Source of the DNA: Anaerolineales bacterium
GTDB lineage: Bacteria; Chloroflexota; Anaerolineae; Anaerolineales; Villigracilaceae
Length of the DNA: 64,000 nucleotides
Assembly (NCBI GenBank): GCA_030680795.1
Contig: JAUXUL010000050.1
Span: 29,082 to 93,081, forward strand
Direction of reading: 5' to 3'
Both the position numbers and the translations under genes were made by a program. Within the stretch, counting starts at the first letter, position 1; each line of letters starts with the position of its first letter. The notes beneath the pieces were generated by a model. It did no database searches. It saw only the letters and a program-made list of their open reading frames with translations, and was not told the DNA's origin. Shown in pieces: positions 32,877 to 41,491 of the stretch.

Positions 32877-33677
32877 CTATCCGACAATCCTCGCGCTTCT
32901 TTCTTCGACGTAAGCCTGATACGCCTGCGCAAGCATTTTCGTCCATTTCCCCACCCTCCCCCGCCCCACTGACTTGTTATCAATGGAAACGATCGGCACC
33001 ACACCCCGCGAACTGGATGTGAGAAACGCTTCATCGAATTTCTCGCGAACATATGGCGAACGATATTCAATGGACATCCCCTGCCCTCTTGCCAGACGCA
33101 GGATCACACGCCTTGTCACACCCAGTAAAATTCCGCGCTGCGCGGTGATGAGCGTTTTTCCTTTGATGGCATAAAAATTGGAGGTCATGCCTTCCAGGAT
33201 CCTCCCGTTCGTCGTTAATAAAACCTCAAACACATACTTATTCAACAACTTTCGCTGCGCAACGCTTTCAGAGATAAAGCCTGTATCCTTGATGCGCGGG
33301 TCATGTCTTGCAGTTTTGGAAGTGATCACATGCACACCGTTTCCATGGATCAATTCAGGCAATGGCATGAAGGGTTGAACGCCAACGAAAATTTCAGCAT
33401 AGTCTTTGGTCAAAATTAAACGTACCTGCGATTCGTGCGGCAGGTTTTCTTTTACGATTTGCGCCAGCCGCTCTCGTAAAGTTTTCTCATCCACAGCAGG
33501 GTGTAGTTTCAACTTCTTTGCTGGAACGTACAACCTGTCCAGGTGCGTCTGTAAACCAGTAACCCTCGTCCCATGCGCAAGGGTGCTGAAGGTGGTGTAA
33601 AAACCACGAGAAAGTTCGCGTGTCAATTCATCCAGGGTGGATGTGTTTGTTTTGATGGGGATGTTTCCATTTGACAT
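32877..33677 (-). CDS. Class IV aminotransferase / aminodeoxychorismate-lyase-like PLP enzyme
   Basis: About 266 residues (274 if ATG 33701 is used) of PLP fold type IV. The Schiff-base Lys is in RIKDTGF near residue 140, and the cofactor loop is EGMTSNFYAIKG near 180. The family includes branched-chain aminotransferase, D-amino-acid aminotransferase and ADC lyase, and I cannot choose between them. A minus-strand TATAAT (33709-33714) lies just upstream of ATG 33701, so a leaderless start there is also reasonable. It converges on the recombinase, leaving only three bases between the stops. Confidence 0.83.
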   Translation of the reverse strand: MSNGNIPIKTNTSTLDELTRELSRGFYTTFSTLAHGTRVTGLQTHLDRLYVPAKKLKLHPAVDEKTLRERLAQIVKENLPHESQVRLILTKDYAEIFVGVQPFMPLPELIHGNGVHVITSKTARHDPRIKDTGFISESVAQRKLLNKYVFEVLLTTNGRILEGMTSNFYAIKGKTLITAQRGILLGVTRRVILRLARGQGMSIEYRSPYVREKFDEAFLTSSSRGVVPIVSIDNKSVGRGRVGKWTKMLAQAYQAYVEERSARIVG

Positions 33678-33816
33678 GATTTGAAGCGCGGTGATGATCA
33701 TGTCCCTATTATACTTTCGTGTCTAAACTTAAGATATCCCCTTACGCACTTTCACGCTTTTGGGGGATTTGTCGCCTCCAAAAAGCGTGACACACACCCT
33801 TTTAAATATTTTAGGG

Positions 33817-33845
33817 TTGTAATTTATACAAAAATCGTGCATAAT
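33817..33845 (+). promoter_or_regulatory. Promoter of the sugar ABC operon
   Basis: TTGTAA, 17-bp spacer, CATAAT (33840-33845). Confidence 0.6.
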
Positions 33846-33846
33846 G

Positions 33847-33886
33847 TTATATATGTATATGTATATGTATATGTAAACATATATAA
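33847..33886 (+). promoter_or_regulatory. AT hairpin in the ABC operon leader
   Basis: TTATATATG and CATATATAA are perfect arms around tandem TATATG words. AAAGGAG follows at once, ahead of the five-codon frame ATG CAA ATA TAT CCA TGA (33910-33927). Confidence 0.5.
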
Positions 33887-33995
33887 GAAAGGAGATGCTA
33901 ATAAGTAGTATGCAAATATATCCATGAGAAAAGTCAAATCTAGGATCGAAATCCAACCAGGGGACTATTTAAATATTAGCAAAAAGGAGATTAGA

Positions 33996-35411
33996 ATGAT
34001 CACAAAAAAACATATATCCCTGTTGCTCAGTTTACTGATATTAGGCTCGCTGATTCTGGCCGCTTGCGCACCCGCAGAACAGCCCACCGCCCCTCCTCCC
34101 GAAGTAATAATTGAGACTGTTGAAGTTCAAGTTCCAGTTGAAATTGAACCATATCCGGAAGGTACAGAACTCAAGATCTTGCAATGGAGTCATTTTGTGC
34201 CGCAATATGATGTTTGGTTTGACCCCTTCGCAAAAAATTGGGGAGAGACCAACAATGTTGCTGTCACCGTCGATCACATCGCCCTGGGCGAATTATCTGC
34301 ATCCCTGACAGCCGCAATTGATGCTGGCGCTGGCCCCAGCCTGGTGGAAATGGTCTTTGCGCCCCCGCAATTTATCGAGGGCCTGCATGATTTAACAGAC
34401 CTTAACCTGCAAGCCCAGGAACTATTCGGGGAACAAGCAGAGACTAGCAAGATGAGTTCCTACCTGCCGGCAACTGGTATCTATTACGGCTTCAGCCCCG
34501 GTTGGGTGCCTGATCCTGCAAATTACGATAGGGCGATGTGGGCATCGGTTGGATATCCCACTGGTCCTTCCTCCTATGCAGATTTGCTCGATGGAGGCAA
34601 GAAAATCAAGGATCAACTGGGCATTCCATTGGGGTTGGGTATGTCGCCCGAACTTGACTCAAGATTGGCGATGCGAAACGTCATCTGGTCTTTTGGCGGC
34701 TCGGTCCAAGATGAAAACGAGTGCGTAGTCATCAATTCCCCGGAAACTCTCGAAGCTGTTCAATATGTCTCTGAGCTATATAAATCAGCAATGACTGAGG
34801 AAGTCTTTGCGTGGACACCCGCTTCGAACAACCAGGGCTTGATCGCCGGAGAACTCTCCTATATTCTCAATTCGATCTCTGCCTATCGCTCCTTGCAGGA
34901 TATTGACGCTGCCGCGGCCGATAATATTGGCTTCGGCCCGGCCTTGAAGGGTCCTCGTGGCGATCAGTACGCTTCAGCTCACGTTTGGTCTGTGTACGTG
35001 ATTCCTAAATACGTTGAAGGCCCCGAACTTGAAGCAGCGCAGGCCTTCCTGCTGCACCTGACAGCCAACTATAACCAGGCCGTCTTCAACGCCAAACTCT
35101 ACAACTTCCCTGCCTTCAAGAGTACGGTACCAGAACTGGATGGCTGGCTGACCCAGGATCCATTCGGTTCCCGCCCAGCTGACAAATTGCTGGTACTGAA
35201 TTCTGCATGGGATACGGTCACCTGGCTTGGATTCCCAGGTCCCGCAAACCCGGCCATTGGTGAAGTCTTTGGCACCAATATCATCGTCACCATGATGGCT
35301 GAGGCAGCGCAAGGTACAAAGACGCCTGAAGAGGCAATCGCAGACGCGGAAACCCAAATCAATGCCATATTTGCTAAATGGCGTGATGCAGGACTTGTGG
35401 GTTGTAAATAG
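33996..35411 (+). CDS. Sugar-type ABC transporter substrate-binding lipoprotein
   Basis: 471 residues. The signal peptide ends in LILAACAP (lipobox Cys about 24), then a Pro-rich linker, then a family 1 extracellular solute-binding domain (ELKILQWSHFVPQYDVWFDP, AIDAGAGPSLVEM and the later AWTPASNNQGLIAGE). The frame opens at 33924, but AAGGAGA and the signal peptide favour ATG 33996. It delivers a carbohydrate-like ligand to the permeases encoded downstream. A terminator-like hairpin separates it from the ATPase gene, which would let the binding protein be made in excess. Confidence 0.92.
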   Translation: MITKKHISLLLSLLILGSLILAACAPAEQPTAPPPEVIIETVEVQVPVEIEPYPEGTELKILQWSHFVPQYDVWFDPFAKNWGETNNVAVTVDHIALGELSASLTAAIDAGAGPSLVEMVFAPPQFIEGLHDLTDLNLQAQELFGEQAETSKMSSYLPATGIYYGFSPGWVPDPANYDRAMWASVGYPTGPSSYADLLDGGKKIKDQLGIPLGLGMSPELDSRLAMRNVIWSFGGSVQDENECVVINSPETLEAVQYVSELYKSAMTEEVFAWTPASNNQGLIAGELSYILNSISAYRSLQDIDAAAADNIGFGPALKGPRGDQYASAHVWSVYVIPKYVEGPELEAAQAFLLHLTANYNQAVFNAKLYNFPAFKSTVPELDGWLTQDPFGSRPADKLLVLNSAWDTVTWLGFPGPANPAIGEVFGTNIIVTMMAEAAQGTKTPEEAIADAETQINAIFAKWRDAGLVGCK

Positions 35412-35501
35412 CATTTACCCGCAACCCAGCTTTGATGATGACACTAATTTCGCCGACCAGCAAGGATCAAATGAGTTACGAGTTTGTGTCATGATCCGAT
35501 A

Positions 35502-35545
35502 AAAAAAAGGGGAGGATATGACTTACTTCATTTCCTCCCCCTAAA
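35502..35545 (+). terminator. Attenuating terminator inside the ABC operon
   Basis: GGGGAGGA pairs with TTCCTCCCC (one bulge), followed by CTAAATTTTG. It sits between the binding-protein and ATPase genes. Confidence 0.6.
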
Positions 35546-35623
35546 TTTTGTATCCATTTGATTTTAGATATCGAACAATGATTCATTGAATATAATTTCT
35601 ACGAATTCACTGAGGTAAATCAC

Positions 35624-36658
35624 ATGGCAGTCATTGAAATCAAGAATCTGTCCAAACATTTTGATAAAGTTAAGGCTGTAAATGGCGTTGATCTCGCCAT
35701 ACCGGAAGGGGAATTACTGGTTATTCTTGGCCCCTCCGGGTGTGGGAAAACAACCCTCATGCGTATGATCGCCGGATTGGAAAAACCAACCTCAGGGGTG
35801 ATATCGATCGGTGGTTTGGACGTGACCGAACTGCCGCCCCGCGCCAGACCCATTGCCATGGTCTTTCAGAGCTACGCACTTTATCCCCACATGACGGTCT
35901 TCAATAATATTGCTTTTCCACTTAAAGCGCATGGTAAATTTTCCAAAACAGATATAAAAGAAAAAGTAAAGTGGGCCGCCTCCATATTGGACATTGAGAA
36001 ACTTTTGGAACGGAAACCTCGCCAGCTATCGGGCGGCGAAAGGCAGCGCGTAGCCCTGGGAAGGGCCCTCGTAAAAGAACCTAAAGTTTTATTACTTGAT
36101 GAGCCGCTTTCCAACCTGGATGCCAAATTACGCGCCTCGGCTCGTGATTCACTGCAGCGCTTTCAACGCAGGCTTGGGATTACCACTATTTTTGTCACCC
36201 ATGACCAGATTGAGGCATTAGGTATGGGCGACCGGATCGTCGTCATGTCGCAGGGAAAAGTCATGCAGGTTGGCACACCGCAGGATGTTTATCATAATTC
36301 TGCCAACACCTTTGTGGCATCCTTCCTGGGCTCTCCCGGTATGAATTTTATCCAGCGGGATAATTATCTGTTTGGTTTTCGACCGGAGCAATTTGTTCCT
36401 CAAGAAATCGCTGATCGCAAAGATGATTTGCAATTATTTTCCTTTGCTGTCACTCGTGTAGAGTATCTGGGCGCGGAACAACAAATATATGGCGTAGTTG
36501 AGGGGAGCAGTGATGAAAAAAAAGTGATCGCCAGTCTTTCATCTGAGACGAATGTGAGGTTGGAAACCGGAAAAACCTATACATTCGCCGTTCCACAGCA
36601 GCAACTCCGCTTTTTCGATCATGAGACCGGATTGCGTATCGAACCCCAACCTCTTTAG
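35624..36658 (+). CDS. ABC transporter ATPase (MalK/UgpC-like)
   Basis: 344 residues. Walker A GPSGCGKTT near residue 37, Q-loop VFQSYALYPHMTV, signature LSGGERQRVALGRAL, Walker B LLLDEPLSNLD and the switch His in VTHDQ are all intact. The C-terminal regulatory (TOBE/OB) part is shorter than in MalK. It energises the two permeases that follow. Confidence 0.95.
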   Translation: MAVIEIKNLSKHFDKVKAVNGVDLAIPEGELLVILGPSGCGKTTLMRMIAGLEKPTSGVISIGGLDVTELPPRARPIAMVFQSYALYPHMTVFNNIAFPLKAHGKFSKTDIKEKVKWAASILDIEKLLERKPRQLSGGERQRVALGRALVKEPKVLLLDEPLSNLDAKLRASARDSLQRFQRRLGITTIFVTHDQIEALGMGDRIVVMSQGKVMQVGTPQDVYHNSANTFVASFLGSPGMNFIQRDNYLFGFRPEQFVPQEIADRKDDLQLFSFAVTRVEYLGAEQQIYGVVEGSSDEKKVIASLSSETNVRLETGKTYTFAVPQQQLRFFDHETGLRIEPQPL

Positions 36659-36682
36659 CGTCAGATAGAAAGGAGAGCTTAC

Positions 36683-37636
36683 ATGGATGAAACTGTGACA
36701 GCCAAGAAGAAATGGACGGATGGCTTTCGTTTCTGGTCAGATAGGGAAGATCTGCTGGGACCCTTGTTCTTATTTCCAGCCGTTGTTTATATCGTCGCCC
36801 TGGTGGGGATCCCTTTCATCATCGCCATGGCTTATAGTGTCACGGATGTAACCGCCGGCAACACCAGTCTGGACTTTGTCGGATTGCAGAATTTTCAAGC
36901 CATTCTCAAGACAGATCAATTTACGCAGAGTCTGCGCAACACGATCATGTTCACGGTTGTTTCGCAAATCATCATCCTTGTGTTGGCAAATATCCTGGCT
37001 CTGATACTTTCGACGGATTTTCGGGGCAAGTGGTTTGCCCGATTCTTGATCATGCTCCCCTGGGCCACTCCGATTGCGTTGGGAACGATCGGCTGGCTCT
37101 GGTTGCTCGACTCGAAATTCAGTCCAATTGATTGGGTGCTGCGCTATTTACATTTGTTGGGTGAACCCGCTGCACTTCTGGGGTCAGGAAAAAATCTCTA
37201 CTATTTAGGACGCCTGGAATTAGCAAAGGCATCTATCATTGTGATCTACGTATGGCGGATGTTGCCCCTATCTGCGGTCATCCTGATGGCTGGTTTAACT
37301 TCCATTCCCCAGGATCTTTTGGATCAGGCTGATGTGGATGGGGCCGGTTTTTGGCGTACCCTCTTCCAAATCAAACTGCCATTGATCCTCCCCATCATGA
37401 GCATTGCGCTATTGTTCAGCCTGATTTTTACAGTCGGTGATATGGCCGTCGTGTATGTGCTTACGCGTGGAGGTCCGGTTTATTACACCCAGATCCTTCC
37501 AACCTGGGCTTATTTAAAGGGCATTGAGAGTGGGGCGTTGGCTGAGGGTTCCGCTACTGCTCTATTCCTTTTTCCCGTGTTGTTAGCTGTGGCGATCATG
37601 GTTCTCCGCTTTTCCCGCCGAACGGAGGTTACTTAG
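36683..37636 (+). CDS. ABC transporter permease (MalF-like)
   Basis: A 317-residue inner-membrane subunit with six hydrophobic spans. The EAA-type loop reads DLLDQADVDGAGFWRTLFQI (about residue 210), the site that contacts the ATPase. GAAAGGAGAG precedes the ATG, 24 bases after the ATPase stop. Confidence 0.94.
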   Translation: MDETVTAKKKWTDGFRFWSDREDLLGPLFLFPAVVYIVALVGIPFIIAMAYSVTDVTAGNTSLDFVGLQNFQAILKTDQFTQSLRNTIMFTVVSQIIILVLANILALILSTDFRGKWFARFLIMLPWATPIALGTIGWLWLLDSKFSPIDWVLRYLHLLGEPAALLGSGKNLYYLGRLELAKASIIVIYVWRMLPLSAVILMAGLTSIPQDLLDQADVDGAGFWRTLFQIKLPLILPIMSIALLFSLIFTVGDMAVVYVLTRGGPVYYTQILPTWAYLKGIESGALAEGSATALFLFPVLLAVAIMVLRFSRRTEVT

Positions 37637-37638
37637 TA

Positions 37639-38484
37639 ATGAAAACCCCGACACGCTGGATAAAACGCGCGCTCTTTTATGGAGTTGTAGCAGTATTTTG
37701 TTTCTTCTCTGCTTCCCCATTCATGTGGATGATCATTACAATGTTCAAGCAGGATAAGGATCTCTATCGTTCCGCCAACAACCCCTTTATTTTCAATTTA
37801 CCGCCGACCCTCTCTCATTTGGATTTGCTCTTTAACAATACCAATTTCCTGGTGTTTATGCGAAATTCCGTTTTTATTGGTGTGCTGGTCGTGATAATTA
37901 CACTCGTTATCAGTATCCCTGCGGCATACAGCCTGGCGAGATTGGTAGGACGCTGGGGAGAACGCGCCGGGATTGGCATCTTCCTTGTCTATCTGGTTCC
38001 TCCTACCCTTCTTTTTATTCCCCTATCGCGCGTGGTTGTATCGCTTGGGCTGCACAATTCCTTATGGTCCTTGATTCTGGTGTATCCTACAATTACCATT
38101 CCTTTCAGCACCTGGTTGCTGATGGGATTCTTTAAATCGATCCCGAAGGATCTGGAAGAGGCCGCCAGGGTGGATGGTTACAGCCGGCTAACGAGCTTCA
38201 TCAAAGTCATCATGCCTCTCTCTATGTCAGGTGTGGTCGCCGTGATTGCATTTACGTTTACGCTGACGTTACATGAGTTTGTTTATGCCCTGGCCTTCGT
38301 GACCTCCTCCGCGCAACGGACAATCAGCGTGGGCGTGCCGACTGAGCTTGTGCGAGGCGACGTGTTTTACTGGCAATCCTTGATGGCTGCCGCGGCGATT
38401 GTCGCGATACCTGTTGGGCTTGTTTACAATATCTTTCTCGACCGCCTAGTGGCCGGGTTTACCATGGGGGCCGTTAAAGGATAA
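37639..38484 (+). CDS. ABC transporter permease (MalG-like)
   Basis: 281 residues with six membrane spans. The EAA loop is DLEEAARVDGYSRLTSFIKV near residue 170. It starts two bases after the partner permease stop, so the two are translationally coupled. Confidence 0.94.
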   Translation: MKTPTRWIKRALFYGVVAVFCFFSASPFMWMIITMFKQDKDLYRSANNPFIFNLPPTLSHLDLLFNNTNFLVFMRNSVFIGVLVVIITLVISIPAAYSLARLVGRWGERAGIGIFLVYLVPPTLLFIPLSRVVVSLGLHNSLWSLILVYPTITIPFSTWLLMGFFKSIPKDLEEAARVDGYSRLTSFIKVIMPLSMSGVVAVIAFTFTLTLHEFVYALAFVTSSAQRTISVGVPTELVRGDVFYWQSLMAAAAIVAIPVGLVYNIFLDRLVAGFTMGAVKG

Positions 38485-38493
38485 TAAAACAAC

Positions 38494-39165
38494 ATGAAGA
38501 AATTGATCGTTTTTGATGTGAATGAAACCCTGCTGGATCTACAAGCGCTTGATCCACACTTCGAACGTGTCTTTGGCAATGCCTCGGTACGGACGTCCTG
38601 GTTTGCCACGGTTCTAAGGAACTCGCTGGTCGCAACCATCACCGGGAAATACGATGACTTTGGCAAGATCGCCGGCGCATCCCTGGATATGACTGCCCAG
38701 CAAAACAATGTTGACCTGAGTGATAAAGACCGTGCTGCCATTTTGGGCTCCATTCGGACTCTCCCTGCCCATGCGGACGTGGCACCGGGTTTGGAAAAAC
38801 TCAAATCTGCCGGGTTCCGGCTTTTCACGCTGACCAATTCGCCACCGCACGTTGTTGAGGCACAACTTCAAAACGCAAAACTATCCGGTTATTTTGAAAA
38901 AAGTTTTTCAGTGGATTCGATCAGGCTGTTCAAGCCCGCCGCGGAAGTCTATCAGATGACCGCCAGGGAATTGGGTGTCTCGGTGGACCAGATTCGCCTT
39001 GTGGCTGCCCATGATTGGGACGTGACTGGCGCGCTTAACGCAGGCTGCGCAGCAGCCTTCATTACACGCCCAGGGAAGGTTTTGAACCCGCTCCTGCCAA
39101 AGCCTGACATTGTTGGAAGTGATTTAGTGGAAGTCGCAGAAAAAATTGAAATGGTTGATGTCTGA
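38494..39165 (+). CDS. HAD hydrolase, type II 2-haloacid-dehalogenase-like
   Basis: A 223-residue cytosolic hydrolase. It has the nucleophile Asp in IVFDVNETLLDL (motif I), FTLTNSPPHVV (motif II Ser-Asn region), Lys in RLFKPAAEVYQM (motif III) and AAHDWDVTGALNAG (motif IV). In proven L-2-haloacid dehalogenases motif IV usually has Ser and Asn where this protein has Ala and Asp, so dehalogenase activity is uncertain. It begins nine bases after the permease gene, in the same transcription unit, which hints that it acts on the imported compound. Confidence 0.85.
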   Translation: MKKLIVFDVNETLLDLQALDPHFERVFGNASVRTSWFATVLRNSLVATITGKYDDFGKIAGASLDMTAQQNNVDLSDKDRAAILGSIRTLPAHADVAPGLEKLKSAGFRLFTLTNSPPHVVEAQLQNAKLSGYFEKSFSVDSIRLFKPAAEVYQMTARELGVSVDQIRLVAAHDWDVTGALNAGCAAAFITRPGKVLNPLLPKPDIVGSDLVEVAEKIEMVDV

Positions 39166-39209
39166 TAGGCAAACACAAATTCTATGAAGTACGGATTCCA
39201 ACAAAAAAG

Positions 39210-39257
39210 GAGATTGCCGCGCCGCCAAGAGCAAGAGGCGCAGCTCGCAACGACATC
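39210..39257. repeat. Partial family A repeat
   Basis: GAGATTGCCGCGCCGCC ... GCTCGCAACGACATC: only the right end of the element. Confidence 0.5.
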
Positions 39258-39269
39258 AAATAATAATCC

Positions 39270-39297
39270 TTGACACATTTCGTTTTATTGGTGTAAA
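39270..39297 (+). promoter_or_regulatory. Promoter of the ABC exporter leader
   Basis: Perfect TTGACA (39270-39275), 16-bp spacer, TGTAAA. Confidence 0.65.
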
Positions 39298-39342
39298 CTC
39301 GAAGCACAGTAAGAAAAATCCCAAGAAAGGAACGCACTCTTG

Positions 39343-39420
39343 ATGTTCATCACAATCTTCACAACACCTGATGCAGTTGGCAAATTGCCTTCTCGGAGTG
39401 CGCCTGTAGACCGAAACTAG
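39343..39420 (+). CDS. Putative 25-residue leader peptide
   Basis: ATG to TAG, beginning MFITIFTTPDAVGKLPSRSA and ending with five more residues (P-V-D-R-N). AAGAAAGGA lies 11 bases upstream. Its last codons and stop form one side and the loop of a hairpin (GACCGAAA/TTTCGGTC, 39409-39435), and a strong terminator follows at 39450. The order promoter, peptide, hairpin, terminator, ABC exporter genes matches ribosome-controlled attenuators such as Bacillus BmrB ahead of bmrCD. The peptide itself is not similar to BmrB as far as I can tell. Confidence 0.5.
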   Translation: MFITIFTTPDAVGKLPSRSAPVDRN

Positions 39421-39435
39421 GTCTATTTTTCGGTC
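39409..39435 (+). promoter_or_regulatory. Hairpin overlapping leader-peptide stop
   Basis: An 8-bp perfect stem GACCGAAA/TTTCGGTC with TAG in the loop. An alternative pairing GACC/GGTC (39409-39412 with 39420-39423) is possible. Confidence 0.6.
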
Positions 39436-39449
39436 CCTTATTTGTTTTG

Positions 39450-39479
39450 GGCTGTGGCGTACTCGTCACAGCCTTTTTT
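39450..39479 (+). terminator. Rho-independent terminator ahead of ABC exporter
   Basis: Perfect 7-bp stem GGCTGTG/CACAGCC followed by TTTTTT. It lies 165 bases upstream of the exporter ATG and is followed by a family A repeat. Confidence 0.85.
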
Positions 39480-39501
39480 GTTTAATTATTTTTATAGTCC
39501 G

Positions 39502-39627
39502 TCATTGCGAGGGCTGGTGGTCGAGTAGGGCGGGCGCTTTTCTCGCCCGTATCGAGACCCAGCCCGAAGCAATCTCCTACTAGATTGGGGATTACTTCGT
39601 CGGAAAAACCCCTCCTCTCAATGACGA
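39502..39627. repeat. Dispersed repeat with inverted ends (family A)
   Basis: CGTCATTGCGAGGG ... CCGAAGCAATCTCC ... GGGATTACTTCGTCGG ... CTCTCAATGACG. The left half has its own hairpin GGGCGGGCGCTTTTCTCGCCC. Confidence 0.75.
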
Positions 39628-39643
39628 TGGCAACGGAGAATTT

Positions 39644-41491
39644 ATGACCACCCTACAACCTGCCCACGAGCCTGCGCTCACTTTTGACTTCCGCCCCACC
39701 CTGCAAGACAATCGTCTCAAAGGGTTATGGCAGATGATGTCCGATTACCGCCTCTCCTATATCGCAGCGGCCATCGCGCTGGCGATCTCTGCCCTCTCGA
39801 AAACTTTTACCTACATCCTCCTGCGCGTCTTCACGGACGATGTGCTCATCCAGAAAAAATATATCGGGGACTCGTTGACATCCTCCCTGGTCTGGATCGG
39901 TTTGGGATTTATTGGACTCGCCGCCATTGAAGGAACCTTCTCGTTTCTTTCCGGACGTTTAGCTGCCTACACAGCCGAGGGCATTACGCGGCGTCTGAGA
40001 GATTTCCTCTTCGACCACATCCAGCGTTTGAGTTTTTCCTACCACGCCACCACGCCCACAGGTGACTTGATCGAGCGCGTCACCTCCGATGTGGATGCGC
40101 TGCGCCGCTTCTTCAGCGAGCAAGCCATCGGCGTGGGACGTATCATTCTGCTCTTCGTGATCAACTTTGTGGCGATCTTTAATCTCAACGCGGAACTCGC
40201 GCTGGTTTCCATCGTGGCGATCCCGATCATCCTGCTTGTGTCCATTTGGTTCTTCAAGAAAGTGACCAAAGCCTACGAAGAATATCAGGCACAGGAGGCG
40301 ATTCTCTCCACAACCCTGCAGGAAAACCTGACGGGTGTCCGTGTGGTGAAAGCCTTTGCGCGCCAGGATTACGAAAAGAGCAAGTTCGAGAAGGATAACT
40401 GGGGCAAGTATCTGAAAGGCAAGATTTTGCTTTTCATGCACTCCATGTTCTGGCCGCTCTCGGATATTGTGCTCGGCTTCCAAATGCTGTACGGATTTGT
40501 CTATGGCGCGTACATGGCGATCAACGACGAGATTTCACTTGGCACATACATTGCCTATATCGGACTTGTGGTCTGGCTCATTTGGCCGATCCGCAACCTG
40601 GGGCGCATTATCGTCCAAACTTCAACAGGCATGGTTTCATACGCGCGTCTGATGGAAGTGGTCAAGCAGCAGCGTGAGCCACTGCTCGATGGACGGCACC
40701 AGCCCGAAGGTCCAGCTCGAGGCGATCTCCTCTTCGAGGATGTCTCGTTCATGTATTCCGATGGCAAATCCGACGTGTTGAAGAATGTCTCATTTCATGC
40801 CAGGCCTGGACAGGCAATCGCGCTGCTTGGGTCTACAGGTTCGGGCAAGACATCTCTCGTGAATCTTCTACCTCGCTTTCACGAATATACAGGCGGAAAA
40901 GTCCTGCTGGATGGCGTGGAGTTGAAGGATTACTCGCGCGCGTATCTGCGACAGCAGATCGGTATTGTGGAGCAGGAGCCTTTTTTGTTCAGCCGCTCAA
41001 TCCATGAAAATATTTTGTACGGGGTTGGGCGCGACGTGCCGCAGGAAGAAGTGGAACGCGCCGCAAAAGCCGCCGCTGTGCACGATGTCATCCTGACATT
41101 TCCAGATGGCTACAACACACTGGTTGGCGAAAAAGGCGTGACCCTCTCTGGCGGACAAAAGCAACGCGTTGCGATTGCGCGCACTTTGTTGAAGGACCCG
41201 CGCATTTTGATCTTAGACGATTCGACTTCATCGGTGGATACCGAAACCGAAGCCGAGATCCGCGAAGCATTAAATGAATTGATGAAAGCTAGAACCACCT
41301 TCATCATCGCGCACCGCATTCAATCCGTGATGGTCGCTGACTTGATCCTTGTTTTGGATAAAGGCGAAGTCGTTCAAATGGGCACACATGCTGAATTGTT
41401 GAAGGATAAAGAAGGCATGTATCGCAGGATCTATGATATCCAAACGAAGATTGACTCTGAACTTGAAATAGAAATTGCGCGTGTGAACTAA
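39644..41491 (+). CDS. ABC exporter half-transporter 1 (degenerate catalytic site)
   Basis: 615 residues: a six-helix type IV membrane domain (about 30-340), then an ATPase domain with Walker A GSTGSGKTS, signature TLSGGQKQR and Walker B LILDDSTSSVD. The catalytic Glu after Walker B is replaced by Asp, the hallmark of the degenerate half of heterodimeric exporters such as TM287/288. GGAGA precedes the ATG. Its partner is the gene at 42003. Predicted lipid or drug exporter; substrate unknown. Confidence 0.93.
   Translation: MTTLQPAHEPALTFDFRPTLQDNRLKGLWQMMSDYRLSYIAAAIALAISALSKTFTYILLRVFTDDVLIQKKYIGDSLTSSLVWIGLGFIGLAAIEGTFSFLSGRLAAYTAEGITRRLRDFLFDHIQRLSFSYHATTPTGDLIERVTSDVDALRRFFSEQAIGVGRIILLFVINFVAIFNLNAELALVSIVAIPIILLVSIWFFKKVTKAYEEYQAQEAILSTTLQENLTGVRVVKAFARQDYEKSKFEKDNWGKYLKGKILLFMHSMFWPLSDIVLGFQMLYGFVYGAYMAINDEISLGTYIAYIGLVVWLIWPIRNLGRIIVQTSTGMVSYARLMEVVKQQREPLLDGRHQPEGPARGDLLFEDVSFMYSDGKSDVLKNVSFHARPGQAIALLGSTGSGKTSLVNLLPRFHEYTGGKVLLDGVELKDYSRAYLRQQIGIVEQEPFLFSRSIHENILYGVGRDVPQEEVERAAKAAAVHDVILTFPDGYNTLVGEKGVTLSGGQKQRVAIARTLLKDPRILILDDSTSSVDTETEAEIREALNELMKARTTFIIAHRIQSVMVADLILVLDKGEVVQMGTHAELLKDKEGMYRRIYDIQTKIDSELEIEIARVN

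Noticed and set aside
33847..33886. CRISPR-like repeats (TATATG words)
   Set aside because: Simple AT repeat of six bases with no spacers; no cas genes in the window.
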